From: Cyclobacteriaceae bacterium
Lineage (GTDB): Bacteria; Bacteroidota; Bacteroidia; Cytophagales; Cyclobacteriaceae
DNA length: 64,000 nt
NCBI GenBank assembly: GCA_028285685.1
Contig: JANQOR010000004.1
Span: 186,001-250,000, forward strand
Reading direction: 5' to 3'
Shown piece by piece: positions 8,739-16,626 of the stretch (position 1 is the first letter of the stretch; every line of letters starts with the position of its first letter). The translations under genes and the position numbers were made by a program. Under the pieces are notes generated by a model. The model had not been told where the DNA came from. It was given only the letters and a program-made list of their open reading frames with translations, and did no database searches.

Positions 8739-9542
8739 CTATTTATTAAAACCTCTAAGCTTGATTTGTGTGAGTTTTCTTTTGGTGTCGAGGGGAAAAT
8801 CACCTTTCATAATCCAGTCATAAAAACTAGGTTCTTGTTGGAGAATTTCAGCGACTTCTTTTCCGCGGTGTTTTCCAAAATTGAAAATCTCCTTTCCATC
8901 CTTGTAGATCATCCTTCCGGCAAGGTCGATCATTCTTGAAGTGCTGAGTTTATTCAGTGCTTCCATGTCGTTGGTGATGTCAGTCACCTTGTTACCTTGG
9001 TTGTCTACAGCTTCCTGTCCCTCATACCTTTCAACCTGGGACAGAAGGACCTCATAAGTAGCTCGGGTATCGGCAAGGGCACTATGGGCATCCACAAGAT
9101 CTTTGTCACAGTAAAATTTGTAAGCCGCTGTGAGGTTTCTTTTCTCCATCATGTGAAAAATCTTCTGGGCATCAATTATTTTTCTATGATCCACTTCAAA
9201 ATCAACATTCGCCCGAAGGAATTCTTCCACTAGCATGGGTACATCAAAGCCTACGCAATTAAATCCACTTAGATCACAGCCTTCCAACCATTGAGCCATC
9301 GATTTGGCAACTTGTTTAAAAGTCGGCTCATCTTTCACATCTTCATCGTATATACCATGGATCATACTCGACTCTGCTGGAATGGGAATGGTAGGGTTGA
9401 TACGTCTATGCTTTTCCTCTGTGGATCCATCTGGCAACACCTTGATCATGGCCATTTCAACAATCCGATCTCGGGAAATGCTAGTACCTGTTGTTTCTAA
9501 ATCAAATACAACTAGGGGATTCTTTAAATTTAGTTTGAACAT
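8739..9542 (-). CDS. 3'-5' exonuclease, DnaQ-like DEDDh family
   Basis: A 267-residue nuclease. Exo I is 'VVFDLETTGTSISRDRIVE' with the D-x-E pair, Exo II is 'LSGFNCVGFDVPMLVEEF', and Exo III is 'DAHSALADTRATYEVL', giving the full DEDDh set. The C-terminus 'FNFGKHRGKEVAEILQQEPSFYDWI' matches the small domain found after DnaQ-like and ExoX-like nucleases. The size and extra domain argue against this being the core Pol III epsilon subunit; a proofreading, repair or RNA-trimming role is more likely. A -7-like TATATTTG lies 74 bases upstream. It is divergent from dnaB. Confidence 0.88.
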   Translation of the reverse strand: MFKLNLKNPLVVFDLETTGTSISRDRIVEMAMIKVLPDGSTEEKHRRINPTIPIPAESSMIHGIYDEDVKDEPTFKQVAKSMAQWLEGCDLSGFNCVGFDVPMLVEEFLRANVDFEVDHRKIIDAQKIFHMMEKRNLTAAYKFYCDKDLVDAHSALADTRATYEVLLSQVERYEGQEAVDNQGNKVTDITNDMEALNKLSTSRMIDLAGRMIYKDGKEIFNFGKHRGKEVAEILQQEPSFYDWIMKGDFPLDTKRKLTQIKLRGFNK

Positions 9543-9615
9543 TATGATCGCATGTGCAAGAATTTTCGTTTGGTAAAAAAGAAATTCCTGAACTCGTATG
9601 AATTGGTAAGAGTTT

Positions 9616-9623
9616 CAAATATA
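9616..9623 (-). promoter_or_regulatory. Possible -7 promoter element for the exonuclease gene
   Basis: On the minus strand the bases read TATATTTG, a perfect match to the Bacteroidota -7 consensus TAnnTTTG, 74 bases before the exonuclease ATG. No TTG at a good -33 distance is seen, so support is partial. Confidence 0.35.
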
Positions 9624-9719
9624 GGTAATGACAAACCAGCGTTAATGATGTGGACAACAATCTTGATAAGTTGATTATAATTAGCAATTGCTAAGAGGAA
9701 CTTTGGAAAGGCGAAGAGC

Positions 9720-9727
9720 TAAGTTTG
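9720..9727 (+). promoter_or_regulatory. Possible -7 promoter element for dnaB
   Basis: TAAGTTTG matches TAnnTTTG exactly and lies 32 bases before the dnaB ATG. The nearest upstream TTG (9703-9705) is only 14 bases away, closer than the usual spacing, so the -33 part is unconvincing. Confidence 0.4.
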
Positions 9728-9758
9728 TAGTCCTAATCTAAACACAAAGATCACCTGA

Positions 9759-11300
9759 ATGGACGGAGCAAAACAGACACCACTTTCAACCTCTAAAAGC
9801 CGACGAATTGGCTTATCCACTATCTCCGAAAATTTAGGAAAATTACCACCACAGGCAGTAGAAATAGAAGAAGCGGTTTTGGGTGCGCTAATGCTAGAAC
9901 GTGATGCGCTTTCCACAGTGATCGACATTCTACGCCCTGAAAGTTTTTACAAGGACTCTAACCAGGAAGTGTATGCCGCTATTGTCGATCTTTTCAACGA
10001 TAGTCAGCCGATCGATATTAAAACTGTTACTCATCAACTTAGAAAGGCTGGTAAGCTAGAACTTGTCGGGGGTGCTCATTACATTTCGGAACTTACTGCA
10101 AAAGTCAACTCAGCAGCCAATATTGAGTACCATGCCCGAATCATCGCAGAGCAGTCGATCAAGCGTGAACTCATTAAAATTTCGTCAGAAATACAGCGCG
10201 ATGCTTACGAGGACACAATGGATGTTTTTAAACTTTTGGACAGAGCGGAGCAGTCATTGTTTGATGTTTCGGAATCACATATCCGAAAGAACTATGACAA
10301 GATGAGCTCATTGCTTCATCAGGCAATTGATGAGATCCAGGCGAAGAAAGACAAGAAAGATGGACTCACCGGGGTTCCTAGTGGCTTTACAGCTTTAGAC
10401 AGAATGACATCAGGTTGGCAGCCATCTGATTTGGTGATCATAGCCGCAAGACCTGGTATGGGTAAGACTGCATTTGTAGTTTCAGCACTCCGAAATGCTG
10501 CTATTGATTTCCAGACGCCAGTAGCGATTTTCTCCTTGGAAATGAGCTCTGTGCAATTGGTTAATAGGATGATCTCTGCTGAGGCTGAATTGGAGAGCGA
10601 AAAAATCAAAAGAGGTGATCTTGCGGACTACGAGTGGGAACAGATCATGCACAAAACGGATAAGCTTTCGCAGGCACCTATCTATATCGATGATACTCCT
10701 GCTCTAACCATTCTGGAATTGCGAGCTAAAAGTCGACGATTGGTTGCACAGCATGGAGTGAAGCTTATCATTATCGATTATCTGCAGTTAATGCATGGTG
10801 ATGTGTCCGGCAAGGGCGGTGGCAATCGAGAGCAAGAGATCGCCTCTATATCAAGAGCCTTGAAAAGCATTGCAAAGGAGCTAAATGTTCCAGTCATAGC
10901 ACTTTCTCAATTGAGTCGTGCAGTTGAAACAAGAGGTGGTGATAAGCGGCCGTTGCTTTCCGATTTGAGAGAATCAGGCTCCATTGAGCAGGATGCGGAC
11001 ATGGTAATGTTCCTCTATCGTCCGGAGTACTATGGCTTAGATACAGATGAGAGTGGAATGCCGCTGAATGGACTGGGTGAAGTTATCATTGCCAAGCACA
11101 GGAACGGTAGAACGGATACTGTCAATCTTAAATTCATCGGAAAATACACCAAATTCACCGATTGGGATGGAAACAGCGGCGGAGAAGGCTGGGGCAGCTT
11201 CCCAAGTACTGGAAATACCGATTCTAACTTCACCATCACGCTTCCAAGTAAGGCCAACGATACTGATTCGTCGAATGACGATGACGATCAGCCGTTTTAA
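9759..11300 (+). CDS. dnaB: Replicative DNA helicase DnaB
   Basis: A 513-residue protein with the DnaB N-terminal helical domain (residues about 25-130, 'PPQAVEIEEAVLGALMLE' and 'ELTAKVNSAANIEYHARII') and the RecA-like C-terminal domain. The latter has Walker A 'AARPGMGKTAFV', Walker B 'LIIIDYLQLM' and the DnaB motif 'LSQLSRAVETRGGDKRP', followed by 'LSDLRESGSIEQDADMVMFLYRP'. It is the hexameric 5'-3' helicase that unwinds DNA at the replication fork and binds primase. The Gly/Ser-rich, Asp-rich tail (ending SSNDDDDQPF) is typical of Bacteroidota DnaB. It stands alone, with the exonuclease divergent on its left. Confidence 0.97.
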   Translation: MDGAKQTPLSTSKSRRIGLSTISENLGKLPPQAVEIEEAVLGALMLERDALSTVIDILRPESFYKDSNQEVYAAIVDLFNDSQPIDIKTVTHQLRKAGKLELVGGAHYISELTAKVNSAANIEYHARIIAEQSIKRELIKISSEIQRDAYEDTMDVFKLLDRAEQSLFDVSESHIRKNYDKMSSLLHQAIDEIQAKKDKKDGLTGVPSGFTALDRMTSGWQPSDLVIIAARPGMGKTAFVVSALRNAAIDFQTPVAIFSLEMSSVQLVNRMISAEAELESEKIKRGDLADYEWEQIMHKTDKLSQAPIYIDDTPALTILELRAKSRRLVAQHGVKLIIIDYLQLMHGDVSGKGGGNREQEIASISRALKSIAKELNVPVIALSQLSRAVETRGGDKRPLLSDLRESGSIEQDADMVMFLYRPEYYGLDTDESGMPLNGLGEVIIAKHRNGRTDTVNLKFIGKYTKFTDWDGNSGGEGWGSFPSTGNTDSNFTITLPSKANDTDSSNDDDDQPF

Positions 11301-11318
11301 CTCGTTAGAATAGTTATT

Positions 11319-11387
11319 ATGAAACTATTCGCCAGATCATTGGTTTTCCTAGCTTTTTTTTCCATCCTGCTCGTGATGTTTCTATAG
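11319..11387 (+). CDS. Possible 22-residue membrane microprotein
   Basis: A short frame (M-K-L-F-A-R-S then a run of about 15 hydrophobic residues ending VMFL) lies 18 bases after dnaB and is closed by TAG. It would form a single transmembrane helix with a basic N-terminus. The ATG lies in the loop of an 8-base-pair hairpin (GAATAGTT / AACTATTC, about 11308-11330), which could hide the start or act as a dnaB 3' structure. There is no supporting homology that I know of, so it may be chance. Confidence 0.3.
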   Translation: MKLFARSLVFLAFFSILLVMFL

Positions 11388-11441
11388 GATTATAAGCTGT
11401 TTCATGAATTTGTTACTATGTTCGGCCTAAGTCCATAGATC

Positions 11442-12425
11442 ATGAAGGCTATAGTCATTACCGAAGAGTCCGAACCAATTCAACTGGTTGATATTCCAAA
11501 GCCAGAAATCAAGAAAGGAGAATGCCTTGTTCAGTTAAAAACTGCTGCTTTAAACCGAAGAGATCAGTGGATTCGTGAAGGGATGTACCCTGGAATCCGG
11601 TTTGGTTGTGTTCTAGGTTCGGACGGATGTGGAGTGGTTGAGGAGGGTCCAGATGAATGGGTGGGAAAAGAAGTAATTATCAATCCGAACGTCGATTGGG
11701 GAAGTATCGAGGAGGTTCAGTCTGCGAATTATTCTGTCCTTGGTATGCCAAAAAATGGGACACTTGCTGAGTACATCGCCGTTCCTTCCGATCGCCTACA
11801 AGTAAAGCCGAACCATTTAAACCTTGAAGAGGCAGCTGCATTGCCCCTGGCAGGTTTGACAGCCTTTCGGGCGACAATAATGAAGGGGATGGCTGGTAAG
11901 GGTAAAAATGTGCTGGTGACTGGCGCTGGGGGAGGTGTATCTCAATTGGCACTCACATTCGCAGTTGCTTCTGGTGCGAGTGTATACGTGACGAGCGGAA
12001 GTAATCATAAGATTGGTACATGTATTCAGATGGGCGCGAGTGGTGGGTTCAACTACAAAGGTGAAAATTGGCATAAGGAGGCTGCTGTTATCGGATTTGA
12101 TACTGTAGTAGATAGTACAGGCGGCAACCAGTTAAACAGCTATTTGAAAATTATTAGGCCCGGAGGCAGAATAGTCATGTACGGTAGTACAGCAGGTTAT
12201 CCGGAAAAATTGGACACGTTTAGATTGTTCTGGTCGCAAGCCAAGATCATGGGTTCTACTATGGGGAGCGATAGTGAATTTGAGCAGATGGTAGCGTCTG
12301 TTCAAGACCATAAAATCAAGCCAACTATTGATCAGGTCTTTGCGCTAGATGATTATTTACAAGCGTTTGACCGTTTCAAAGAAGCAGATCACTTTGGTAA
12401 GATTGTTTTGACAATTACGAATTGA
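11442..12425 (+). CDS. Zinc-type alcohol dehydrogenase-like (MDR) oxidoreductase
   Basis: A 327-residue medium-chain dehydrogenase/reductase. The N-terminal GroES-like domain has 'AALNRRDQWIREGMYPG' and 'VLGSDGCGVVEE'. The NAD(P)-binding Rossmann domain begins near residue 150 with 'GKNVLVTGAGGGVSQLAL', an altered GxGxxG, and ends with the substrate-proximal 'FDRFKEADHFGKIVLTI'. No structural-zinc cysteine cluster is visible, so it belongs with the quinone-oxidoreductase/YogA-like members that act without that zinc. The substrate cannot be deduced. It stands alone between dnaB and a convergent gene, with a weak TATGTTCG element about 24 bases upstream. Confidence 0.85.
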   Translation: MKAIVITEESEPIQLVDIPKPEIKKGECLVQLKTAALNRRDQWIREGMYPGIRFGCVLGSDGCGVVEEGPDEWVGKEVIINPNVDWGSIEEVQSANYSVLGMPKNGTLAEYIAVPSDRLQVKPNHLNLEEAAALPLAGLTAFRATIMKGMAGKGKNVLVTGAGGGVSQLALTFAVASGASVYVTSGSNHKIGTCIQMGASGGFNYKGENWHKEAAVIGFDTVVDSTGGNQLNSYLKIIRPGGRIVMYGSTAGYPEKLDTFRLFWSQAKIMGSTMGSDSEFEQMVASVQDHKIKPTIDQVFALDDYLQAFDRFKEADHFGKIVLTITN

Positions 12426-12470
12426 TATTTATAAATTATTAATTGCCAATTTGTAATCGCTAAGTTCCAA

Positions 12471-13058
12471 TCATTTGTACTTGTCATTCAATCCCACACC
12501 TTCCCTGATCATAGGAATGATCTTTTCTAGTCTTTTTTGTTTAGTCTCCACTCTCTTAGCTTCAGAAATGTGCTCAGCATAGTCCCTTCTGTTGGTTAGA
12601 GAAAGGTGATCAAACAATTCAGATAACTGAGAATCTGATGCCAACGCCTCTTTCAACTCGTCAGGCAGAATTAGAGGTTTTTTCTCAGGCTTTACTTCTT
12701 TGCCATCTTTCTGATTTTGGATGGCTTCCTCCACGTACTTCAAGATCAAAGCTCCGTCAATTTCTGATGCGTCCTCAAATCGCCATTGGCGAAGGCCCTT
12801 GGTCTTTCCTTCCTGTGCATTGATCAACTTCTTGGCGACGTCCTTCAAGAATGATCCATTGAAAAACCAGATAGCAACATAATTTTTGAAGGCACCTAAA
12901 CCAACCACGTTTTTCCTATTTATCGTATATGTGGGAATCCCCCATTTTACAGCTTCCTCCAATTCAGTTGAGTTTAGAATAGAACGAAGTGCCGTTAGCT
13001 CTGACTCATATTTAGAGTGATCTCTAAAATACTCTTCAACTGTTTTAGCCATTTTCAT
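12471..13058 (-). CDS. DUF1801 / YdeI (OmpD-associated) family protein
   Basis: A 195-residue soluble protein. Residues about 5-110 match the DUF1801 (YdhG-like) fold, with 'LEEAVKWGIPTYTINRKNVVGLGAFKNYVAIWFF'-type sequence, here including 'KWGIPTYTI' and 'GAFKNYVAIWFFNGS'. The C-terminal part, 'LILPDELKEALASDSQLSEL' with 'HISEAKRVETKQKRLEKII', is the YdeI/OmdA helical region. The biochemical function of this family is not known to me. It is the second of two leftward genes; the TPR gene is 52 bases upstream. An alternative start is M3. Confidence 0.8.
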   Translation of the reverse strand: MKMAKTVEEYFRDHSKYESELTALRSILNSTELEEAVKWGIPTYTINRKNVVGLGAFKNYVAIWFFNGSFLKDVAKKLINAQEGKTKGLRQWRFEDASEIDGALILKYVEEAIQNQKDGKEVKPEKKPLILPDELKEALASDSQLSELFDHLSLTNRRDYAEHISEAKRVETKQKRLEKIIPMIREGVGLNDKYK

Positions 13059-13110
13059 GATGATGAAGTTAGTTAATTAGTTGATATGTGGTAGAGCATA
13101 GTCAATCTTC

Positions 13111-13431
13111 TCAACGCTCAAATTGAAAATTCTGGTAGGCAGATTTTAGCTCAGACAGTGCTTTATTGTCATTTTGCTGCTTGGCCAACTCTATCCCATT
13201 TTCGAATATGGTCTCCGCATCCTCCCACATCTCCAAATCCCAAAGGAGGTGAGCTAGCTTAAAATAAGTGGGTAGATAATCCTGATGATCTGTCACAAGC
13301 TCCTTCAGCAACTTTGACGACTCCTCAATGTCTTCCTCGTAATATTCCATCGCCAAAGCATATTTGTTGAATGGGGTTTGAGGTTCCTCCTCGATGTATT
13401 TTTTGAGTAGCTTAATGCGTTCTTGATTCAT
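13111..13431 (-). CDS. Small tetratricopeptide-repeat protein
   Basis: A 106-residue soluble protein with about three TPR-like helical pairs: 'NKYALAMEYYEEDIEESSKLL', 'YLPTYFKLAHLLWDLEMWEDA' and 'FENGIELAKQQNDNKALSEL'. It has no signal peptide. TPRs mediate protein-protein contacts, and the partner is unknown. It precedes the DUF1801 gene on the same strand. Confidence 0.75.
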   Translation of the reverse strand: MNQERIKLLKKYIEEEPQTPFNKYALAMEYYEEDIEESSKLLKELVTDHQDYLPTYFKLAHLLWDLEMWEDAETIFENGIELAKQQNDNKALSELKSAYQNFQFER

Positions 13432-13531
13432 TGACCAAAAAATAATTTAAAGCATATTGAACCCAGACGTTGACCGAGTGTATAACTGTCTGACATCCGG
13501 GAAGTCTTGATATTCTAAACTAATACAGACA

Positions 13532-15481
13532 ATGAAAAAATTGATAACAATACCAATACTTATAATTTCTTTAGGCTTTAGTTATGCAGATCGCCCTGAG
13601 GAAATCCCTTCTAAGCTATCCGAATTAAAGACCAAAAGCTGGTATCTGGAGAAATTCCGATCCTGGCAAACCTACTTAGAAGCCAATCCAGCTGACGAAC
13701 AAGGTTGGTTGCAATTATTTAGGGCAGCTCGGTACGGAGGAGTATCAGATCAAGAGCTGGAACCACTAGCGATGAAAATTGCGACTGACTTTCCTGAAAG
13801 CTCATCGGCGATGTATGTAAAGTCCAAAATGCTGGGATGGAATAGAGAAGGAGTCACTTTGCTATCAAAGGCGATTGAGGCAAGCGGGGACAAAAACGTA
13901 TTTATGGAAGACCGACTGATTCTGGAAGAATACAAACTTTCTGATCAACGGACAGCCCTTTCATCACGAGTTTTTGAATCCGGTTTGGTCAACAGCAGTA
14001 CGTTAAACTATGGGTATAATGTGCTTATGTCTGTCGGAGAAGATGGAGTTCTTTACACAGATGCCACTCACACGACTATCCCACTGTGGATTTTGCAAGA
14101 CGTGATGTCTGTCCGTCCGGACGTGCTGATTATCAACCTTGAGTTGGCTGAAGACCCAGATTATCTTGTAAGAAAGCTGGATGGAGACGGCCTAGAGAAG
14201 GCTCAAACAGCATCTGCCATTGACCTTCCTTACTTTAATCCTGATCGCGATTTTTACTATGCTTTGACTTTACCCAGAAATGACCTTAAAAAAATAGAAG
14301 ATCAGCTTTTCGTGGTGGGTCTCGCCTCACAGTATGGCTCAGAAAGATTGGATCACTATCGTTCTTTAAGGGAAAATATCGAAAACAAATTTCTACTGGA
14401 TTATCTCACAATTGATTTTAATGGTGAGCCAAATACTGCTTTGGGCAACGTTTTGAGAACGAATTACATCGTACCATTCCTGTTGTTGAAAGAGTACTAC
14501 GATGAGTTGGGAAACAAGGAAATGTCCGAATTCTGGAAAGAAAAACTGATAGGTGTGGCGGACAAATCAGAGCTTAGAGCCAGGGTAGAACTTCTGTTGA
14601 AAAAGCAGTCGGAGGAAAGACGTTCTTTTAAAAAGGTCGATCTTGACATGAAAGAGTTAGATAAGAAGTGGAAAAAGATCAAGGATAATGTCTATGCTTC
14701 GAATGTGGAATTATCTAACAAAGAGTATGAATTTTTTCTAGACTACTTGAAGGACAATGGTTACGATGACCTTCACGATCAAGCAAAGATTGACCTTTCG
14801 GGTTATGAGGGTATTTCCTACAGTTTTCATAAAAACTACCATAGCAGCAAGTTCATTAACCCAAGAAACAAAGGAACATTTGATGACTACCCAGCGATGG
14901 ATATACCATTTGAAGGAGCTAAAATTTACTATGAATGGCTTACCGCCCAATACAATGTTCAGGAAAATCGAAAATTTCAGAAGGTAAAATTTAGATTGCC
15001 AAGCCAAAATGAATGGACAATGGCGGCTTTAGGATATGCTGACTTTCAATCTTGGGTTTTTGAAGAAAACACAATGCTTGTAAAGGAGCGGCCGAAGGAT
15101 AAGGGTGAATTGGTTAAATTGAGTGAATACAAAGTTTCTTATCCATGGGCTACTCATGCATGGTCCCTGAGAAACAGCATAACCAATATAAAAAAATGTT
15201 ACCTGGCAAATATCAAAGCCCCCGAAGGAATCTCATGTCCGGCAGGTATTCAAGGTGATGGTTTTGAAATCACTTCACCAGTTGCTACTTATTTTGCCAA
15301 TCAGCTTGGCCTATATGATGTGATTGGAAATGTGGCCGAGATGACTGATGTTAATGGCATTGCTATGGGAGGAAGTTGGAATCATCCTGCTGAACAAAGT
15401 ACGATCACGAGTGTGATTAACTACTCAGGACCAGATACTGCGGTAGGATTCAGATTGTTTATGGAGGTAATCGAAGAATAG
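13532..15481 (+). CDS. Secreted protein with C-terminal formylglycine-generating-enzyme (SUMF1)-like domain
   Basis: A 649-residue protein with a short signal peptide (MKKLITIPILIISLGFSYA). Residues about 30-140 resemble helical repeats. The middle, about 160-300, contains 'LYTDATHTTIPLWILQDVMS' and 'RPDVLIINLELAEDPDYL', which recall the C-terminal soluble part of DUF2723 proteins. The C-terminal 250 residues are FGE-sulfatase like: 'EYEFFLDYL', 'RLPSQNEWTMAAL', 'GLYDVIGNVAEMTD', 'GGSWNHPAEQ' and a final 'VGFRLFME'. Many such domains are not catalytic. It lies 3 bases upstream of an ECF sigma gene and forms a three-gene unit with it, which suggests a role in envelope signalling. Confidence 0.8.
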   Translation: MKKLITIPILIISLGFSYADRPEEIPSKLSELKTKSWYLEKFRSWQTYLEANPADEQGWLQLFRAARYGGVSDQELEPLAMKIATDFPESSSAMYVKSKMLGWNREGVTLLSKAIEASGDKNVFMEDRLILEEYKLSDQRTALSSRVFESGLVNSSTLNYGYNVLMSVGEDGVLYTDATHTTIPLWILQDVMSVRPDVLIINLELAEDPDYLVRKLDGDGLEKAQTASAIDLPYFNPDRDFYYALTLPRNDLKKIEDQLFVVGLASQYGSERLDHYRSLRENIENKFLLDYLTIDFNGEPNTALGNVLRTNYIVPFLLLKEYYDELGNKEMSEFWKEKLIGVADKSELRARVELLLKKQSEERRSFKKVDLDMKELDKKWKKIKDNVYASNVELSNKEYEFFLDYLKDNGYDDLHDQAKIDLSGYEGISYSFHKNYHSSKFINPRNKGTFDDYPAMDIPFEGAKIYYEWLTAQYNVQENRKFQKVKFRLPSQNEWTMAALGYADFQSWVFEENTMLVKERPKDKGELVKLSEYKVSYPWATHAWSLRNSITNIKKCYLANIKAPEGISCPAGIQGDGFEITSPVATYFANQLGLYDVIGNVAEMTDVNGIAMGGSWNHPAEQSTITSVINYSGPDTAVGFRLFMEVIEE

Positions 15482-15484
15482 TAG

Positions 15485-16039
15485 ATGCTCTTTCGAAACT
15501 ATAGGAAAAAAACGGACGAGCAATTGATGATCCTCATTCAAAGTGGGGATCATCATGCTTTTTCATCACTATACAGCCGCTATGCCGATCGGCTAAATGC
15601 CTTCTTTTACCGAATGCTTTGGTCAGACTCAACAATGGCGGAGGATTATGTGCACGACTTGTTTTCGAAGATCATAGAACGCCCCCAGTTGTTCAAAAGC
15701 GGCTATTTGGTTAAGCCGTGGCTTTTTCAAATCGCATCCAACATGTGCAAGAACGGCTATCGAAAGAAAAGCTTTGAAATGGAATACCTGCAGCAATTGC
15801 AAGTGACCGGAATAGCTGAATCGGTGGCAGAGCAAAAGTTGGATGAGAAGATCATCACAGATCAAATTAGGTTATCGCTGGAAAAACTTGACGAGGATCG
15901 AAGAACAATGTTTTTATTGAGGTACCAGCAGGAGTTGACAATCGAGGAGATTGCAGAAATTTTTCAAATACCAAAAGGGACAGTGAAATCCCGCCTTTTT
16001 CATATTAAGAAATTTGTCGAAAGTTCAATTAAAAATTGA
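15485..16039 (+). CDS. ECF-type RNA polymerase sigma factor
   Basis: A 184-residue sigma-70 of the extracytoplasmic-function class. Region 2 covers about residues 10-80 ('ALYSRYADRLNAFFYRML' type sequence, 'AEDYVHDLFSKIIERP'). Region 4 covers about 120-180 with the helix-turn-helix 'LTIEEIAEIFQIPKGTVKSRLFHIKKFV'-type motif, here containing 'TIEEIAEIFQIPKGTVKSRL'. It would direct RNA polymerase to a small regulon. It sits between a secreted FGE-like protein (3 bases upstream) and a one-TM protein (5 bases downstream), so all three should be expressed together. Confidence 0.92.
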   Translation: MLFRNYRKKTDEQLMILIQSGDHHAFSSLYSRYADRLNAFFYRMLWSDSTMAEDYVHDLFSKIIERPQLFKSGYLVKPWLFQIASNMCKNGYRKKSFEMEYLQQLQVTGIAESVAEQKLDEKIITDQIRLSLEKLDEDRRTMFLLRYQQELTIEEIAEIFQIPKGTVKSRLFHIKKFVESSIKN

Positions 16040-16044
16040 GAGAC

Positions 16045-16587
16045 ATGGAAAATGAATTTAACAGACTAGATGAAATCCTTCGAACAAAGACCTATGCTGA
16101 CTTAAATGATGAAGACCGTGCTTGGATTGATGAAGTGGTTGGAAGGAGTGGTTTCGAGGAGCTTTCATCACTTGTGTCATCAGTTTCAAGGGAAAGGGAA
16201 AGAGCAGTCAGCTCAAATGTAAAGACTGACCTTGTCCGGGAGATGAAGAAGAAGCATCGTGGTGCGCTTGCGGTTTGGCTAAGCTATAAAACACCAATGT
16301 ATGCCAATGCGCTGGCACTGCTCTTCATTGCCGTTTCTGTTTGGGTCTTTCTTCCTGCCAGAGAGGTGATCGTTGAGAAGCCGGTGACAGTTCGTGTTCC
16401 AGTCGTAGATACTGTAACAGTTCAGCTGCCCTCAGATACTGTCTTTATTGAAAGAAAGATTCGTGTTGAAGTACCTGTTTATCTGACCCGAACCGCAGCT
16501 CCAAAAGAGGTAAATGAGAAGGAGGTTAGGAGCAAGCCCTTAGCTGAGGATGAAGCGCTTAGAGAGTTATTAGTAAGTGGGAAGTAG
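16045..16587 (+). CDS. Single-pass membrane protein, probable anti-sigma partner
   Basis: A 180-residue protein starting MENEFNRLDEILR; the ATG at 16045 is preferred to the in-frame TTG at 16036 because it follows the sigma stop closely. The first 75 residues are charged and helical and would be cytoplasmic. One transmembrane helix follows ('ANALALLFIAVSVWVFLPA', about residues 92-110), then a periplasmic Val/Glu/Pro-rich strand region ('VIVEKPVTVRVPVVDTVTVQ'). Position next to an ECF sigma and this topology fit an anti-sigma factor, but no ASD/ZAS motif is visible, so the role is inferred from context. Confidence 0.7.
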   Translation: MENEFNRLDEILRTKTYADLNDEDRAWIDEVVGRSGFEELSSLVSSVSRERERAVSSNVKTDLVREMKKKHRGALAVWLSYKTPMYANALALLFIAVSVWVFLPAREVIVEKPVTVRVPVVDTVTVQLPSDTVFIERKIRVEVPVYLTRTAAPKEVNEKEVRSKPLAEDEALRELLVSGK

Positions 16588-16626
16588 CAGGATTTTAGAT
16601 TGTAGGATTTCGGACTTCTAAATCAA

